Positions 9,052-19,519 of a DNA stretch of 64,000 bases are shown here, piece after piece. The notes beneath the pieces are model-generated. The model saw only the letters and a program-made list of their open reading frames with translations, searched no databases and was not told where the DNA came from. Position numbers and translations under genes: made by a program. This DNA is from Taiwanofungus camphoratus. Taxonomy: Eukaryota; Basidiomycota; Agaricomycetes; Polyporales; Taiwanofungaceae. Location of the stretch: assembly GCA_003999685.1 (NCBI GenBank), contig CP021229.1, positions 620,001-684,000 on the forward strand, written 5' to 3'. The number at the start of each line of letters is the position of its first letter. Positions within the stretch are counted from its first letter, which is position 1.

Positions 9052-12000
9052 TTAGTGAGCTTCAGATGGACTAGAGCCGGACTTAGGAGAGTAGGGATAC
9101 GATCCTAGTTCTTCGTCATCGCCTTGGGTGGTAGTCAGCTCTAGTTCGCGAAGTCGCTCCGTCGACACGTCCAGGAGTTCGGTAGGAAGTTCGAGGGCTT
9201 TTCGCGCTAAGTAGGGGATGACTCGGAAGGCTGCCGTAGGCCTGTCGAGTACCGAACCATCCAATTCGCATAGGATATAAGCACCACCTTTGTTCCTAGA
9301 TACTACGAGTACTGGGCCGAGGTAGCGAGGTCGCATCTTCCGATTTAGGGACTTTTCTATCTGTGTGTTGCGAATTAGTACTAAATCGCCCTTTTCGAAG
9401 TTGAAATCGTGGATGGAGTGCTTATGCTTCTCTTCGAATCGCAGAGCAGCTTGTCTTCGCGCTTCGTAGACCTTCGAATGTAGTTCCGCTATCTGAGTCA
9501 CCCGCTTTTGCAATGCGATAGCTCGACGTGCGATAAGATCGGTCGTGGATAGCATAGAAGACGGAGGAGGAAGGATATAGGTGGCCTCTACGACGTCCAA
9601 AGGGATAACAGGGTGGGTGCCAGTGACCGCGAAATAGGGCGAACATCCCATGCGCTTTCGAGTCGTGATCCTTTCGGACCAGAAGACTGAGTACGTTGCC
9701 TGAGACCATTTAGACTCTTCGCCATCCACGGCCTTGAATAGAGCCTGCCTAACATCGAAGTGAGGCCTCTCCACCAGTCCGTTGGCACGCGAATTGTATC
9801 CGCTAATTCGGATGTGTCGTAGCTGGTACTTCTTCGCTATGTAGTTCGTGGCTTTTACGAAGGGAGCGCCGTTGTCCGTGACTATCTCCGATAGCGCACC
9901 CCACCTACAAACAAAGTCTTCGAAGAGCCATTCTGCCAAAGCTTTAGCCGTCTCCTTGCGAAGCATCCGAAATTCGGGGTACTGGGTTAGAGAACACCGG
10001 CCTTGCACCAAGTACCTAAATCCGTTAGAAGGGGGCATATGCATGGTATCTATATGAACCTTTGCAAAGATCGGAGCGGGCGTAGCGACCGTAGGAGGGA
10101 TTAGGATCTGCCGCACTTGGCGAATCTGGCATAGGTGGCAGCTTCGAACATACCAGGCAATGTCGATATGGTGGTAGGGCCACCAAAACCGCTCCGAAAT
10201 CAGCACCTTCGTAGCGTGTATTCCTCCATGCGCGACTGCATCGTGACATTCTCGGAGGATTCGTAGACGATCTGCCTGCCTTACAACTAGTTTGTGAGCT
10301 CCTTGTGGATCTTTGCGCCAAAGTATGTCCTCGTCGAGGAAGAATAGAAGACAGTATTTTACGAAACCTTCGTATTCTGCATCCGATAGGTTGGCAGGTC
10401 TCGCGAGGCTTCGTAGGAATTTTGCTACTAAGTCAAGTCTTGCGTCAGCTTCCTTGGCCATTTCGGATCTTGGGACGGTATCGTAGCTCTCCTCCTCCCT
10501 ATTGAGACCTTGGCTGTCCTCAGCCAACTCGGAGGCGAAGGTTGGAGCTATTGGAGGTGTGGGTGTTGTGATAGGAATGTTAGAGGCGAATTCGTAAGGG
10601 AATAGGGTAGAAATCGATGGTATAGGATGGGAAGGGGGGGCTTGGATGTGATGTAGAAACGAGTGCATTTTGTCTATCCAGTCTTCGAAGTCTTCTTCGC
10701 TGCTCTCTTCTTGATCTCCTGGCTGGGGGGTTCGTCTTGATAGTCCATCTGGTCCATGCATCGTACCTGGTACATGTACTAGGGTGAAATGGAATGTTAG
10801 AATCGATACGATCCAGCGATTTATACTCGCGCTGGGTGCGATGTCCGGATTTTGCAACATCCCTTTGATATAGCGTGCGTCCACTTCCACTATAAGGTTC
10901 CTAACTCCGATTAGGTAGATTCGTAGTACGCGAAGTGCTCGAAACAATCCGTAGATCTCTAACTTCGGTTGCGAGAACCTCCGCTCGCGATCATTTAGGG
11001 TGATGGATCCGAAACGATTGTAGAATCGGACTTTAGGGTTGTCCTCATCGCATTGGCAAAGGTGATAGCCAACTGCAATATAGGAGGTGTCAACCGCTAA
11101 GATGACGGGCGCACCTGACGAATAGTTAATGGATCGGAGAGCTGGAGAGGACAGCAAAGCATCCTTAAGGTCCTCCTGCGCTGCGATTTGCGCTGGACCA
11201 AATTCGAAGGGTACCGCCTTTCGCGTTAGGCGTACTAAGGCATCTGCACGATGCGCGAAGTTTCGGATGAAGATACGGACCACTCCAATGGTTCCTAAAA
11301 AGGCTCGAACGTCAGATAGGGTCGCACAAGGTCCCCAGTTGCGTATGGCTGCAACACGAGACTCGTCCGGTAGGCGACCTTCTGGAGTACACCGATGCCC
11401 CACAACGGTGATTTCGCGGGCAATTAGAATGCTTTTAACTCCAGAAAAGGTACCTCCTGCGTAGCGCATGCGTGTGACTATCCTATTGAGGTTCGTAAAA
11501 TGTTCCCAAACAAACTTTCGAATGCCTGGGTTCTCCGAAATAGGTACGAGATCGTACGAACTTTCAGGGCCTTTGACCGGAACATCGTCGATATAGGGAA
11601 CCGTTAGGTGAGGAATTTCGGGCTGTAGGATGTGCGTAACATCATCGTGGAAGATAGGGACCGAGTTGGTCCATCCCATAGGTAGAGTGACCAATCTCAT
11701 AGCTCCGAAAGGTGTTTGAAATGTCGTAAGATCGCGCGAAGTCTCCGCTATCAAGCGTTCATCGTAGCCTACATATAGATCCAACATAGCACCACAAGGT
11801 CGTCCTCCGAACTGTTCTGCGAGGTGTTCGGGAGTCGAGGGAACACCTGAGTGTTGAATCGTGACAGCGTTTAGGGGTTCCAGACTATGTACAAGGCGTA
11901 GGGACTTTCCGTCTTTCTTCACCACACAAAACCATCGTGAACGATAGGAAGAATTCGAAGGTTCGTAGACCCTAGCTGCGATCTTCTTTTTGATTATTGC

Positions 12001-12906
12001 GCACACTTCGTTGTAGATTCCGGGTGGGATTGGAATGTTCTTTTGTACCCATGGCGTGTGCGGTACTACCGGAAAGTCGATAGGAGGGAAGTATTCCGGC
12101 TTGAAGCACCCTCTTTCGGAATCATTCCAAGCGAACGCATCAGCATGCAGGGTCATAAAGTGATGTAGGAGGTCCCTCTCTGCTGGTTGTAGGAAGTCTC
12201 CACTGTGTAGCTTGTCCGTGAGATCGTGCCGTTCTTGCGTATATCGCGAAGTAGGTTCGAAAGGTGGTGGAGTCGGTGATAGGGTAGGCATCGTCGCTAA
12301 AGGGTCGCCTTTAATTTCGCGAATGATTCGGAATCGTTCGTCCAAAGCTCCCAGAATAGGGCGAGTCTTCAGCGCTACAGGCTTGTACTTCTTTTTCGAT
12401 GCTGCAAATGTAGGAATAGGGGAAGAATCTGACAACTTAGGAAGGGATACCATCGGATTAGGAGCAAGGGAGGGTCTTCGGGCTGACTTCGTGACCTTCG
12501 TAGCGTTCCTGGGACCTGGAATGGGGATAGAGGATATGTCTTTAGAGGCGGAAAGCGAAAGCATAGGGAGAGAATTCGGATTATCGTGTGAAAGGAAGGG
12601 AGCCTCATGCGGTGTTGCTGCTGCTAGAAAGCCAGATAGCCACCTAGTATGATCAGCCGGACCTTCCGAGACTTTCGAAGTTTCGCTAAAATAGAGAGAC
12701 TGCAGATAGCTAGACACAGAGTTAGAGACTGATAGATAGAGCGCAGGAACAGAATTGTTATCTGCTGCATTTACAGCAGCGAAAGACACGATTTTAGGGG
12801 TATCAGATTCATACTCAACGACCAGGGCGACCTCTCCTTGATTTCTCAAATCCTCGAAATCTAAAAACCCGATCGCAAATGATTCGAAGAGTTCGCGTGG
12901 GGGCAA
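9052..12906 (-). CDS. Pol polyprotein, unit 1 (RT - RNase H - integrase)
   Basis: The 1,284-codon frame looks whole. Reverse transcriptase spans about residues 285-480 with the YIDD catalytic motif at 438-441. RNase H spans about 595-730 with acidic residues near 605, 650 and 676. The integrase zinc module (H-H-C-C) is at about 888-926, and the core carries D953, D1011 and E1046. A GPY/F-like segment follows, with no visible chromodomain. RT before integrase defines Ty3/Gypsy rather than Copia. The frame overlaps the gag frame by 46 nt in the -1 register. The first residues before the slippery site are probably not used, since Pol is normally made as a Gag-Pol fusion by frameshifting. Confidence 0.93.
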   Translation of the reverse strand: MPPRELFESFAIGFLDFEDLRNQGEVALVVEYESDTPKIVSFAAVNAADNNSVPALYLSVSNSVSSYLQSLYFSETSKVSEGPADHTRWLSGFLAAATPHEAPFLSHDNPNSLPMLSLSASKDISSIPIPGPRNATKVTKSARRPSLAPNPMVSLPKLSDSSPIPTFAASKKKYKPVALKTRPILGALDERFRIIREIKGDPLATMPTLSPTPPPFEPTSRYTQERHDLTDKLHSGDFLQPAERDLLHHFMTLHADAFAWNDSERGCFKPEYFPPIDFPVVPHTPWVQKNIPIPPGIYNEVCAIIKKKIAARVYEPSNSSYRSRWFCVVKKDGKSLRLVHSLEPLNAVTIQHSGVPSTPEHLAEQFGGRPCGAMLDLYVGYDERLIAETSRDLTTFQTPFGAMRLVTLPMGWTNSVPIFHDDVTHILQPEIPHLTVPYIDDVPVKGPESSYDLVPISENPGIRKFVWEHFTNLNRIVTRMRYAGGTFSGVKSILIAREITVVGHRCTPEGRLPDESRVAAIRNWGPCATLSDVRAFLGTIGVVRIFIRNFAHRADALVRLTRKAVPFEFGPAQIAAQEDLKDALLSSPALRSINYSSGAPVILAVDTSYIAVGYHLCQCDEDNPKVRFYNRFGSITLNDRERRFSQPKLEIYGLFRALRVLRIYLIGVRNLIVEVDARYIKGMLQNPDIAPSASINRWIVSILTFHFTLVHVPGTMHGPDGLSRRTPQPGDQEESSEEDFEDWIDKMHSFLHHIQAPPSHPIPSISTLFPYEFASNIPITTPTPPIAPTFASELAEDSQGLNREEESYDTVPRSEMAKEADARLDLVAKFLRSLARPANLSDAEYEGFVKYCLLFFLDEDILWRKDPQGAHKLVVRQADRLRILRECHDAVAHGGIHATKVLISERFWWPYHHIDIAWYVRSCHLCQIRQVRQILIPPTVATPAPIFAKVHIDTMHMPPSNGFRYLVQGRCSLTQYPEFRMLRKETAKALAEWLFEDFVCRWGALSEIVTDNGAPFVKATNYIAKKYQLRHIRISGYNSRANGLVERPHFDVRQALFKAVDGEESKWSQATYSVFWSERITTRKRMGCSPYFAVTGTHPVIPLDVVEATYILPPPSSMLSTTDLIARRAIALQKRVTQIAELHSKVYEARRQAALRFEEKHKHSIHDFNFEKGDLVLIRNTQIEKSLNRKMRPRYLGPVLVVSRNKGGAYILCELDGSVLDRPTAAFRVIPYLARKALELPTELLDVSTERLRELELTTTQGDDEELGSYPYSPKSGSSPSEAH
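10491..10522 (-). promoter_or_regulatory. Internal copy of the polypurine tract region (candidate central PPT)
   Basis: A 32-nt stretch inside pol, between RNase H and integrase, repeats the sequence that precedes the 3' LTR. It includes AATAGGGAGGAGG exactly, plus 19 upstream bases with about four differences. Copies lie at 20960-20991, 31428-31459, 41896-41927 and, in the outer element, at 955-986 on the plus strand. Lentiviruses and some Ty elements use a second, internal PPT. The same use here is an inference. Confidence 0.5.
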
Positions 12907-15794
12907 CTATGATGATGGGCTGGTAAGAACTTTTGACGTCCTCGAGGCATCGTAGGGATGGTCGCGACTTCGCTCGTGTTCGGGCATACGATCGTGATGG
13001 TCTGCTCCTCGTTTCCGAAGTTCTTAACCACACTCTCGGTTACCACATCGAAGGGTCGGCCTAGAAGGATATCGTAGGAGGGATTGCGTATGACGTGTAT
13101 CTGTAGGTACAACACGATGTCGCCTACTTGGAACGAGACATTTCGAACCAGTCCTAAAGAACGGTCAATACTGCCATTAGCCGACTGCATATTTAGCTGC
13201 ACGGAAGGGTCGTAAATTAGCCCTAAGGCATGACAGACTTGCTCTGACATCGCAACCACTTGTGACCCAGGGTCCACGATGCATTCGATTCGCTCTTTGT
13301 TGTCGATTAGAGCTTCGATAGAACGGATAGAATTCGAGTCGCGGGCTACTATGATTTCGGAGGGTTCTTCCTTTCCGGGTACGTGTCGTAAGTACGTTTC
13401 GTAGGGGTCTGGAATGATGGTCGAACCAGGGACAAGGGGTTCACCATGGCACGATAGTTCGGAGGTTGCTAGCGTCGTTTTAGAAGCGAGATCGTCTGAG
13501 AGTTCCGTAATTTGAGCCATATGAGTAGCCTTAGGATCCATAGGCACACGTTTAGGGGTGATGGCTTCGCGATATCGCGCACGAACATCCGGGGATATAG
13601 ATAGTAACTCCTCAGGCGTTAGTGTAACCACTGGTGTCCTCATAGATCGCGCGAATATTTCCTCTGTAAGTTTCTCCTGATGAACCGGTGTGATCGTCTT
13701 ATAGGCCACGTCCTTGCCTTTATCTGCTGTAGGCTTCGGAGCTGCTGCGAAATTTCGAAGATTCGGAGGTGCGTAAGTAGCATCTCGAGCATTAGCGAAA
13801 GGATGTACTGGTGGAGCGGGCGGTGGAATGGCTGCCTGTGATGCTGGTTGGGCTGGTACGTTAGGTGTAGACGAGGCATGCTCCGATGAGTTCGTGGGCG
13901 GATCGGACGCATTCGCAGGCTTCGGAGGCGAAGGCGCTGAATTAGAAGGATAGTTGGATCGCCTTAGAATGGTAGGAGGGGTCTGGTTCTGCGTCTCTGC
14001 CACTGGGGCATCTTGGTTAGCAGGGGGATCCACTACCGGATGCCGATCGTGTCCTATCGGAGGTGCGTTGGCTATGGGTGGGTTTCTAGGATCAGACTGC
14101 GCGTTAGGAGCACCCTGCCTTCTGCGCTGGGGTACTTCCACACCATCGAAGACTTCGCGACGTCTCCGAAGTTGGTAAATCTCGTGTTCTAAAGCGGCTA
14201 TACGATCCTCGGCGGATAGTGAGAATGCGGGCACATTTAGGCGATTGTCGATTTCGAATAGGAGCTGGGGGGAGGAATTCGTGCCATTTCGTCGATGATA
14301 TTCGTAAAGCCTATCGCGAATCGTACGTCCTGGGATCGTTCTGGGTACAAAATTTCCATTTGGCAGCACTATCTTTCCATCTGGGTTGCGCTTGCACTTG
14401 CCATCCTTGATGTCTTGCTCGATGTGCTTGCAACACCTAGTGCAGCAGTCCAAGTCCCCGCAATAGTGACAGTACTGGCCTTCTACATGAGTGTGCTCGC
14501 CGCGCGAGCTGTCCAATCGAGAGGGTCGCTGGTTCGCAAGAACAGGAGCTAGCGCACTGGTTACGGACTTCGTGAGGATCTCCGCGAACGTCTGTAGATC
14601 CTCTATCTTTAGCGATGAGCCCCCCACGGGCACGGCAGTGGGCGAAGTAGTTACAGTCGTAGCAGAGGTAAGAGTCGTAGAAGTACCAAGGAGTACGAAC
14701 TTCGCTGCGCTATGTAGCTGGTCCAAGGTGTAGGGATCATCGGGTAAGTGATCAGGGAACTTTAGCTGTAACCTAGTAGACACGCGAGCCCATAGCGAAG
14801 GCTGGAAGGCCCTCGCGAAAGCACGGCTTTGCTCGATAGTAGACAACCTATTTTTCGAAATTAGGTACTTCGTGATGGCATAAAACTCACGATAGAAGCT
14901 TCCTAAGTCTGCCGCATTGTTGATTCCAATTCTAGCACGTTCTCCTATCAACTGATCCAAGTCAGACATAGACCACATTCTATCGTCCTCTGTGCCTGGG
15001 TAGAGGCTTCTAATCTCCTTCTTGAAGTCTTCGTAGGTCTTCGTGACATCGGAACACTCAGGGAGGGACTCCCATAGGTCCGAAACATCGATAGGAGGGT
15101 AGCGAGTAGTCCAGTGTTTCTTCGTCGCCTCATCCGCTATCTGGCAGCGGACAAAAAGTGACTCTAAGTCCTGGAAATACCTTCGGATGGTCCTAGGCTG
15201 GTCAGGATCGAAGGTGGGGGATGTACGATCTCCTCGAGGCGGCATGAGTGGAGGTGCGTTCATGGTTGACACAGAAATAGGATTTAGGGGATTAGCTAAA
15301 CTGGGTGCGGTCAGAGATGGGTTCGAAGCTGAGTTGATGCTAGCTGAAGAAGATTGGGTCGTAGAAGCGTCGGAAAGTGTAATAGAAGGAATCGGAGGGG
15401 AACGCGAAGCTGATGGGAGCGTAGAGGATAGCTGAGGGGATGCCGGTAAATGGACTAAGATAGGGTCAGACGCTGAAGAAGGACCGCTTCCTTCGGAGGT
15501 GTTAGGAAGCTCCGGGGACGTGGACTGAGGTTCGAAGTCCTCAATTGGTGAGTCTTCGGACGTGGTAAGCGTGTCTAGAGACCCTTCGAAAAGAGCCTCA
15601 AAGTCGGGGGTCAATTCGGAAGATTCGAGTGTAGAAATGATATCGGAGGGGATAGTCGTAGGTGTTCGCGAAGAGGTGTTTCGTGGAAGGCCTGCTTGAG
15701 TATAGTAACGATAGCCGACCTGAAAGAACTCGGATAGTAACTGATCGCTGTTTCTCGGAGAGGACTGGTTAGACGTAGGATGATCTGAAGGCAA
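12861..15794 (-). CDS. Gag-protease polyprotein, unit 1
   Basis: The 977-codon frame looks whole. Residues 1-200 are Ser/Pro/Thr-rich and low in complexity. About 200-370 form a helical Gag-like core. A Cys/His cluster (C442, C445, C450, C451, C454, C455, H457) sits where Gag nucleocapsid fingers normally lie but does not follow the classic CCHC spacing. A long Pro-rich linker follows. A retropepsin-like aspartic protease spans about 830-935, with DPGS at 841-844 and ILLGRPF near 909. Protease is thus in the gag frame, not the pol frame. The ATG lies 20 nt after the primer site, leaving a very short leader. Confidence 0.88.
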   Translation of the reverse strand: MPSDHPTSNQSSPRNSDQLLSEFFQVGYRYYTQAGLPRNTSSRTPTTIPSDIISTLESSELTPDFEALFEGSLDTLTTSEDSPIEDFEPQSTSPELPNTSEGSGPSSASDPILVHLPASPQLSSTLPSASRSPPIPSITLSDASTTQSSSASINSASNPSLTAPSLANPLNPISVSTMNAPPLMPPRGDRTSPTFDPDQPRTIRRYFQDLESLFVRCQIADEATKKHWTTRYPPIDVSDLWESLPECSDVTKTYEDFKKEIRSLYPGTEDDRMWSMSDLDQLIGERARIGINNAADLGSFYREFYAITKYLISKNRLSTIEQSRAFARAFQPSLWARVSTRLQLKFPDHLPDDPYTLDQLHSAAKFVLLGTSTTLTSATTVTTSPTAVPVGGSSLKIEDLQTFAEILTKSVTSALAPVLANQRPSRLDSSRGEHTHVEGQYCHYCGDLDCCTRCCKHIEQDIKDGKCKRNPDGKIVLPNGNFVPRTIPGRTIRDRLYEYHRRNGTNSSPQLLFEIDNRLNVPAFSLSAEDRIAALEHEIYQLRRRREVFDGVEVPQRRRQGAPNAQSDPRNPPIANAPPIGHDRHPVVDPPANQDAPVAETQNQTPPTILRRSNYPSNSAPSPPKPANASDPPTNSSEHASSTPNVPAQPASQAAIPPPAPPVHPFANARDATYAPPNLRNFAAAPKPTADKGKDVAYKTITPVHQEKLTEEIFARSMRTPVVTLTPEELLSISPDVRARYREAITPKRVPMDPKATHMAQITELSDDLASKTTLATSELSCHGEPLVPGSTIIPDPYETYLRHVPGKEEPSEIIVARDSNSIRSIEALIDNKERIECIVDPGSQVVAMSEQVCHALGLIYDPSVQLNMQSANGSIDRSLGLVRNVSFQVGDIVLYLQIHVIRNPSYDILLGRPFDVVTESVVKNFGNEEQTITIVCPNTSEVATIPTMPRGRQKFLPAHHHSCPHANSSNHLRSGF
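12864..12870 (-). promoter_or_regulatory. -1 frameshift slippery heptamer at the gag stop
   Basis: In the gag frame the site reads G GGT TTT followed at once by the TAG stop, a textbook X XXY YYZ heptamer. Slipping back one base enters the pol frame, which is open. Retroviruses and several Ty3/Gypsy elements make Gag-Pol this way. Equivalent sites are at 23333-23339, 33801-33807 and 44269-44275. No downstream pseudoknot was worked out. Confidence 0.72.
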
Positions 15795-15813
15795 TGAAAT
15801 CTTGACTGCTCCC

Positions 15814-15830
15814 CCTCGCGGTGGGCTCCA
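15814..15830 (-). promoter_or_regulatory. Primer binding site, unit 1 (repeated at 26283, 36751, 47219)
   Basis: TGGAGCCCACCGCGAGG on the minus strand starts 4 nt inside the 5' LTR. Its complement ends in CCA and splits sensibly into a T-stem strand, a 7-nt acceptor strand GGTGGGC, a U discriminator and CCA. That resembles some fungal tRNA-Lys 3' ends, but the tRNA is not identified from this window. Confidence 0.75.
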
Positions 15831-15834
15831 GAAA

Positions 15835-17441
15835 TGATACGACCTAGGGGACCCTGGTACCTAGGGAGTGCTCCGCAACGTGGCTGGGGGTAGTGTGATA
15901 ACTGTGAAGGTGTGAGGGTAGGAGCTACAACCTGTATGATACCGGGAAACCTGTATGTCTTGTTTTTATAAGTGGGGGAGTAAGGGGCCAAGGGTCCTGC
16001 ACAACAGGATCTTGTTCCTAAGTGCTATACTAACCCTGAGGCCTTGCGAGGCCCTCCGAAGTATGCGAAGTTCTTCGAGGTTTTGCGAAGTCCTTCGAAG
16101 TTTTAGCTAAATCGCGCGAGCTGACTTCGTAGATGTTGCGAAGTCCTTCTAGCTAGAGTTAGCTAAAGGGCGTAAGGCTTAGGGGTGTGTTAGAGCGAAG
16201 TGGGCGAGGTCTGGCTAGCGTAGGAGACCTGTAGGAGAGGTCGGGGAGTTCGAGGGCGTAGGGAGCTGTACTATAGCCTGTAACTAAGGCTATGGGAGGG
16301 TCGTAGGGCTATTCGTAGGACGTAGGGATAACGCAACGTGAGCCTAAGGGTATAACTAAGGCGGAGGCCCACCGGATAGGTGCTATAAAAGGTGCTGAAG
16401 GGTGCGAAGTCACGGCGACTTTCGTAGATCGTAGTGCGTAGTTCGGGAAGCGTAGACGTGGTTCGTAGATATATCGCGAGCGTAGACGTAGTTCAAAGGT
16501 ACTGAAACGAAGCTGGGGTGGAGACTTAGGGACCTTAGGACCGTTCCTAAGGTTGTACTCGCGGCGCTTTCCTGAGATCGGAGCTACAGGGGAACTGGTA
16601 TTCCAAAGAGAGAAGCGTGCACTGAGGGGTCTCTCTCGTACATAGTAAACTACCTCTGACTAAATAGGGGAGCGTGAGGTGAACTAATCTTGCGCGAAGT
16701 GATCCTTACGAGTCCGAAATGTGTACTAAAACGCCTGGACTCCGAAGTGAACACGAGGAGGATAGGAACTAATTAGGAACTGAAACAGGGGAACTACGAA
16801 CGGTAGAAAGGTGACCAACTTCATTCACGAGGGCGGGATGACTATCCGAGAGCAGCCATGCGCCGTGATCACCTATCTTAGCGGGCTAAGAGCGCACGAA
16901 GTTCTTAGCAGCGGGACTTGGCCTAATCGGGGCAGGAGGTGTCCTAACTGGGTGGAGGGTCATGTGGGTACGCCCTAGGATGACCTTATGGCATAGGATC
17001 GAGACCCATGGGGGTGCACAAGGCTTCCTACGTCCAGCTTCCGGAACTTCGGACCGTTTCGGAGCCTATCGGAGGTAACTGCAATCACAAGAGCTAGGAG
17101 AGACTTAGCTAAGACTTCTTAGCTAAGCCCGGGATGAGTGACGTAGTAGATAGGACCTAGATCCAATGGAACAGTATGGGAGGGCCGGCAGTGTCCGATA
17201 GTGGACTTAGCAGGAGTTAGGGACTTCGCGTCTAGCATTCGAAATCTCGTAGCACCTCGTGTGGCTTCGCAAGACTTCGTAGGGTGTTAGGAGGGTTTAG
17301 GAAAGAGAGGGGGCGTTAGGAACTTTATAGGAACCTATCCCTCCTGTCGTAGGCTGTAGGAGAGTCTTAGAGTGGTCGGTTGGGGGATTAGAAAGCTCCT
17401 AAAATCGCGATTCGGGGGCCAGGAGGCTACGGGACTCATCA
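15835..17441 (-). repeat. LTR 2 (5' LTR of unit 1, 3' LTR of unit 2)
   Basis: It is 1,607 bp with no difference from LTR 1 noticed by eye. A single LTR serves two neighbouring units with no flanking DNA or target duplication between them. This marks a recombination or concatemer array rather than separate insertions. Confidence 0.92.
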
Positions 17442-17609
17442 CCTCCTCCCTATTGAAATCCTGACTGTCCTCAGTCAGTGTGCGCGACCGTGGGAACTTG
17501 TAGCCTATCGCGTCCGATCTGCGAAGCGGGCGATATCCTGATAGAAGCTAATTGTGGGTGCCTCTTATCTTTTTCTCCTTTCTCCCCTTTTGCCTTTCCC
17601 TTCCCCATC

Positions 17610-18987
17610 ATGTTCGACGATATGGACTCTGATGGTGTTGGCCTAGCTCACAGCGACGTCCTGGCGCTCCTCGATTCTCGTCCGGAGGGCGTAGCGGAGG
17701 CCGAAGATTACTTGCGGTGGGCGAGGAACTTAGGACGTCGTGTGGTACGTACCCTCCTCGGTCGCCCGTTACATCGTCTTCACTGCGTTATAGGGTAACT
17801 GGCGGGTCCTGTCCCAGGCTTCGAACGCTCCTGCCGATCCTACTTTAGAGGCCGCCATCGTCGAAGGTTTGACGGCGATCCTCCCTCTCGCGGACTCGTC
17901 GTGGATCTCGTGGGCGCGTACCGGCTTTCCTCAGTTCGCCGCTATGCTTCAAGAGCGAGACGCGCAGCGCGAACTTGCCCGCGCGACCGAACGACTTCGT
18001 GTGGAGGCGGCCGAGCGCGCTGCGCTTGAACGTGCTGCCCAACTTGCGGCTTCGTCTTCTGCTCCTTCGCCGGCCCCTAGTCGTACCTCATCGCGTACTC
18101 GTCGTCCCTCAGCTCGGGCCAAGGCAGCAGCTTCTACTCGCGCGGCTTCCCAGGCCAGCTCGATCATGGCCTCCGTTTCTAGCGGCCAAGTCGGCGAACT
18201 CGCCTCGTCCACGAGTTCGGGTGTCTTCGTAGGGGTCCCTCCTGCTCAGGGGAAGGACACTGCGAAGGCGAAGGCTCCTCCGACGCCCGAAGCCCTGGCT
18301 AACATGGCGAAGGCGGCGGAGCATAGGCGAACTCATGCGAAGGTGAGTGCACGTCCTTTTCGTGACCGTTCGCGGCTTATGATTGCTACCTAGTGCGATC
18401 GCTGCAGCACCTACACCGCAGACTTCGAGTGCGAACTCCCCGCGGGCGCCGTGAAGTGTGGTAAGTGCCTGCGAGAGTCGCAGGGGTGTTATTGGGGCGG
18501 ATTCTCCGTAGACGGTAAGGAGCGCGGCGTGCGCGTTTCGAAGCGTGGTAGGGCTTCTCGTGCCCTCGTTATCGTGACATTGCTGATGTTAAGACGTTCC
18601 CTAGCTGCGGGCCAACCTCCTCAGGTGTCCCCGCCTCGCGCCCGCGAGTCCAAGAAGGCGAAGTCGGCCCCTGCGCCTACGATGTCGCTCGAGGCCTCGC
18701 TGGCCCTTAACGGCGCTGAATACTTGGACGGCCTCACCCCTGCGCATCAAGCCATTGTCGAAGGCCTCTGGTATGACCGCGCGATGGCCGAGAGTCGCGC
18801 GATGCGTCTCGAAGACTACATCTCGGGGCTCTATCGTGCCGAAACCGCCCTAACCGGTCGTACGCCTGCACCGCTCGACTTGAGCTCTCTCCCCCTTCCT
18901 CGCCGTCGCGTCGCCGCCTCCTCTACCGATCCTGGTCCCTCTGGTGAGTCCGAGCAGGATGAGGAAGATGCCGAGGCCGAGGTTTAG
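17610..18987 (+). CDS. Antisense accessory gene, unit 2
   Basis: It has the same three blocks and GT-AG gaps as in unit 1. One residue in the middle block is Val here and in units 3 and 4 and the outer copy, but Ile in unit 1, so the unit 1 state is the derived one. Confidence 0.66.
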
Positions 18988-19519
18988 AAGGTGGGGGGTT
19001 CGTAGTTCGTCATCTCGCCCGTTCCGTATCTGTCGCACCAACGTGCTGTATTCTCTCTCGTTGCGCGTCCCTTTGCTAGGGACCTTTTCCAATATGTGTA
19101 CAGTAGTCTGAATAAAGCGGACGCAAACGTCGTCCTTGTGAAAAGGTTCCTAAGTGTGTGAAGTAACCAAACAACACAGCGAAGAATTAGAAGACTTAGG
19201 GGGATAAAATGCGCTCATTTAGGCTCAGTAAATCATCATGGCCTTGAAGGGCTTAAGGCCCCTCGCGCAATCTTCGCTCCGCTCGGCGTTTTAGGAGCTT
19301 TTTAGAACGATATCGCGACTTCGTGAGTTGAATCACTATAGTAAAAAGTAGGAGATGTTGTAAGTAAAAATTCGTAGACATTCGGAACTTCGTAGCTGTC
19401 AAACTGAGTGGGGGCTTGTTGGGGAAAGTAAAACATGACCAAAAGGTAAGCGAAAAGTAAAATGGACGTAGCGTAATCTTAGCTAAAGTCGGGGTATCGT
19501 CGATTGCTCCTCTGATTCT

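Noticed and set aside
1-11476. Terminal inverted repeats of a large DNA transposon or Polinton
   Set aside because: The arms contain internal Gypsy pol and LTR sequence and are explained by opposite-orientation nesting. No polymerase B or capsid genes are present.
12212-12652. A 146-codon plus-strand frame opposite pol, and similar plus-strand frames opposite gag
   Set aside because: These are shadows of the biased codon use of gag and pol. They have no domain, no splice or poly(A) context, and no support beyond being open.
15611-15991. A 126-codon minus-strand frame crossing the LTR / gag border
   Set aside because: It overlaps the primer site and gag in another frame and has no recognisable domain. 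Half of it is LTR sequence.
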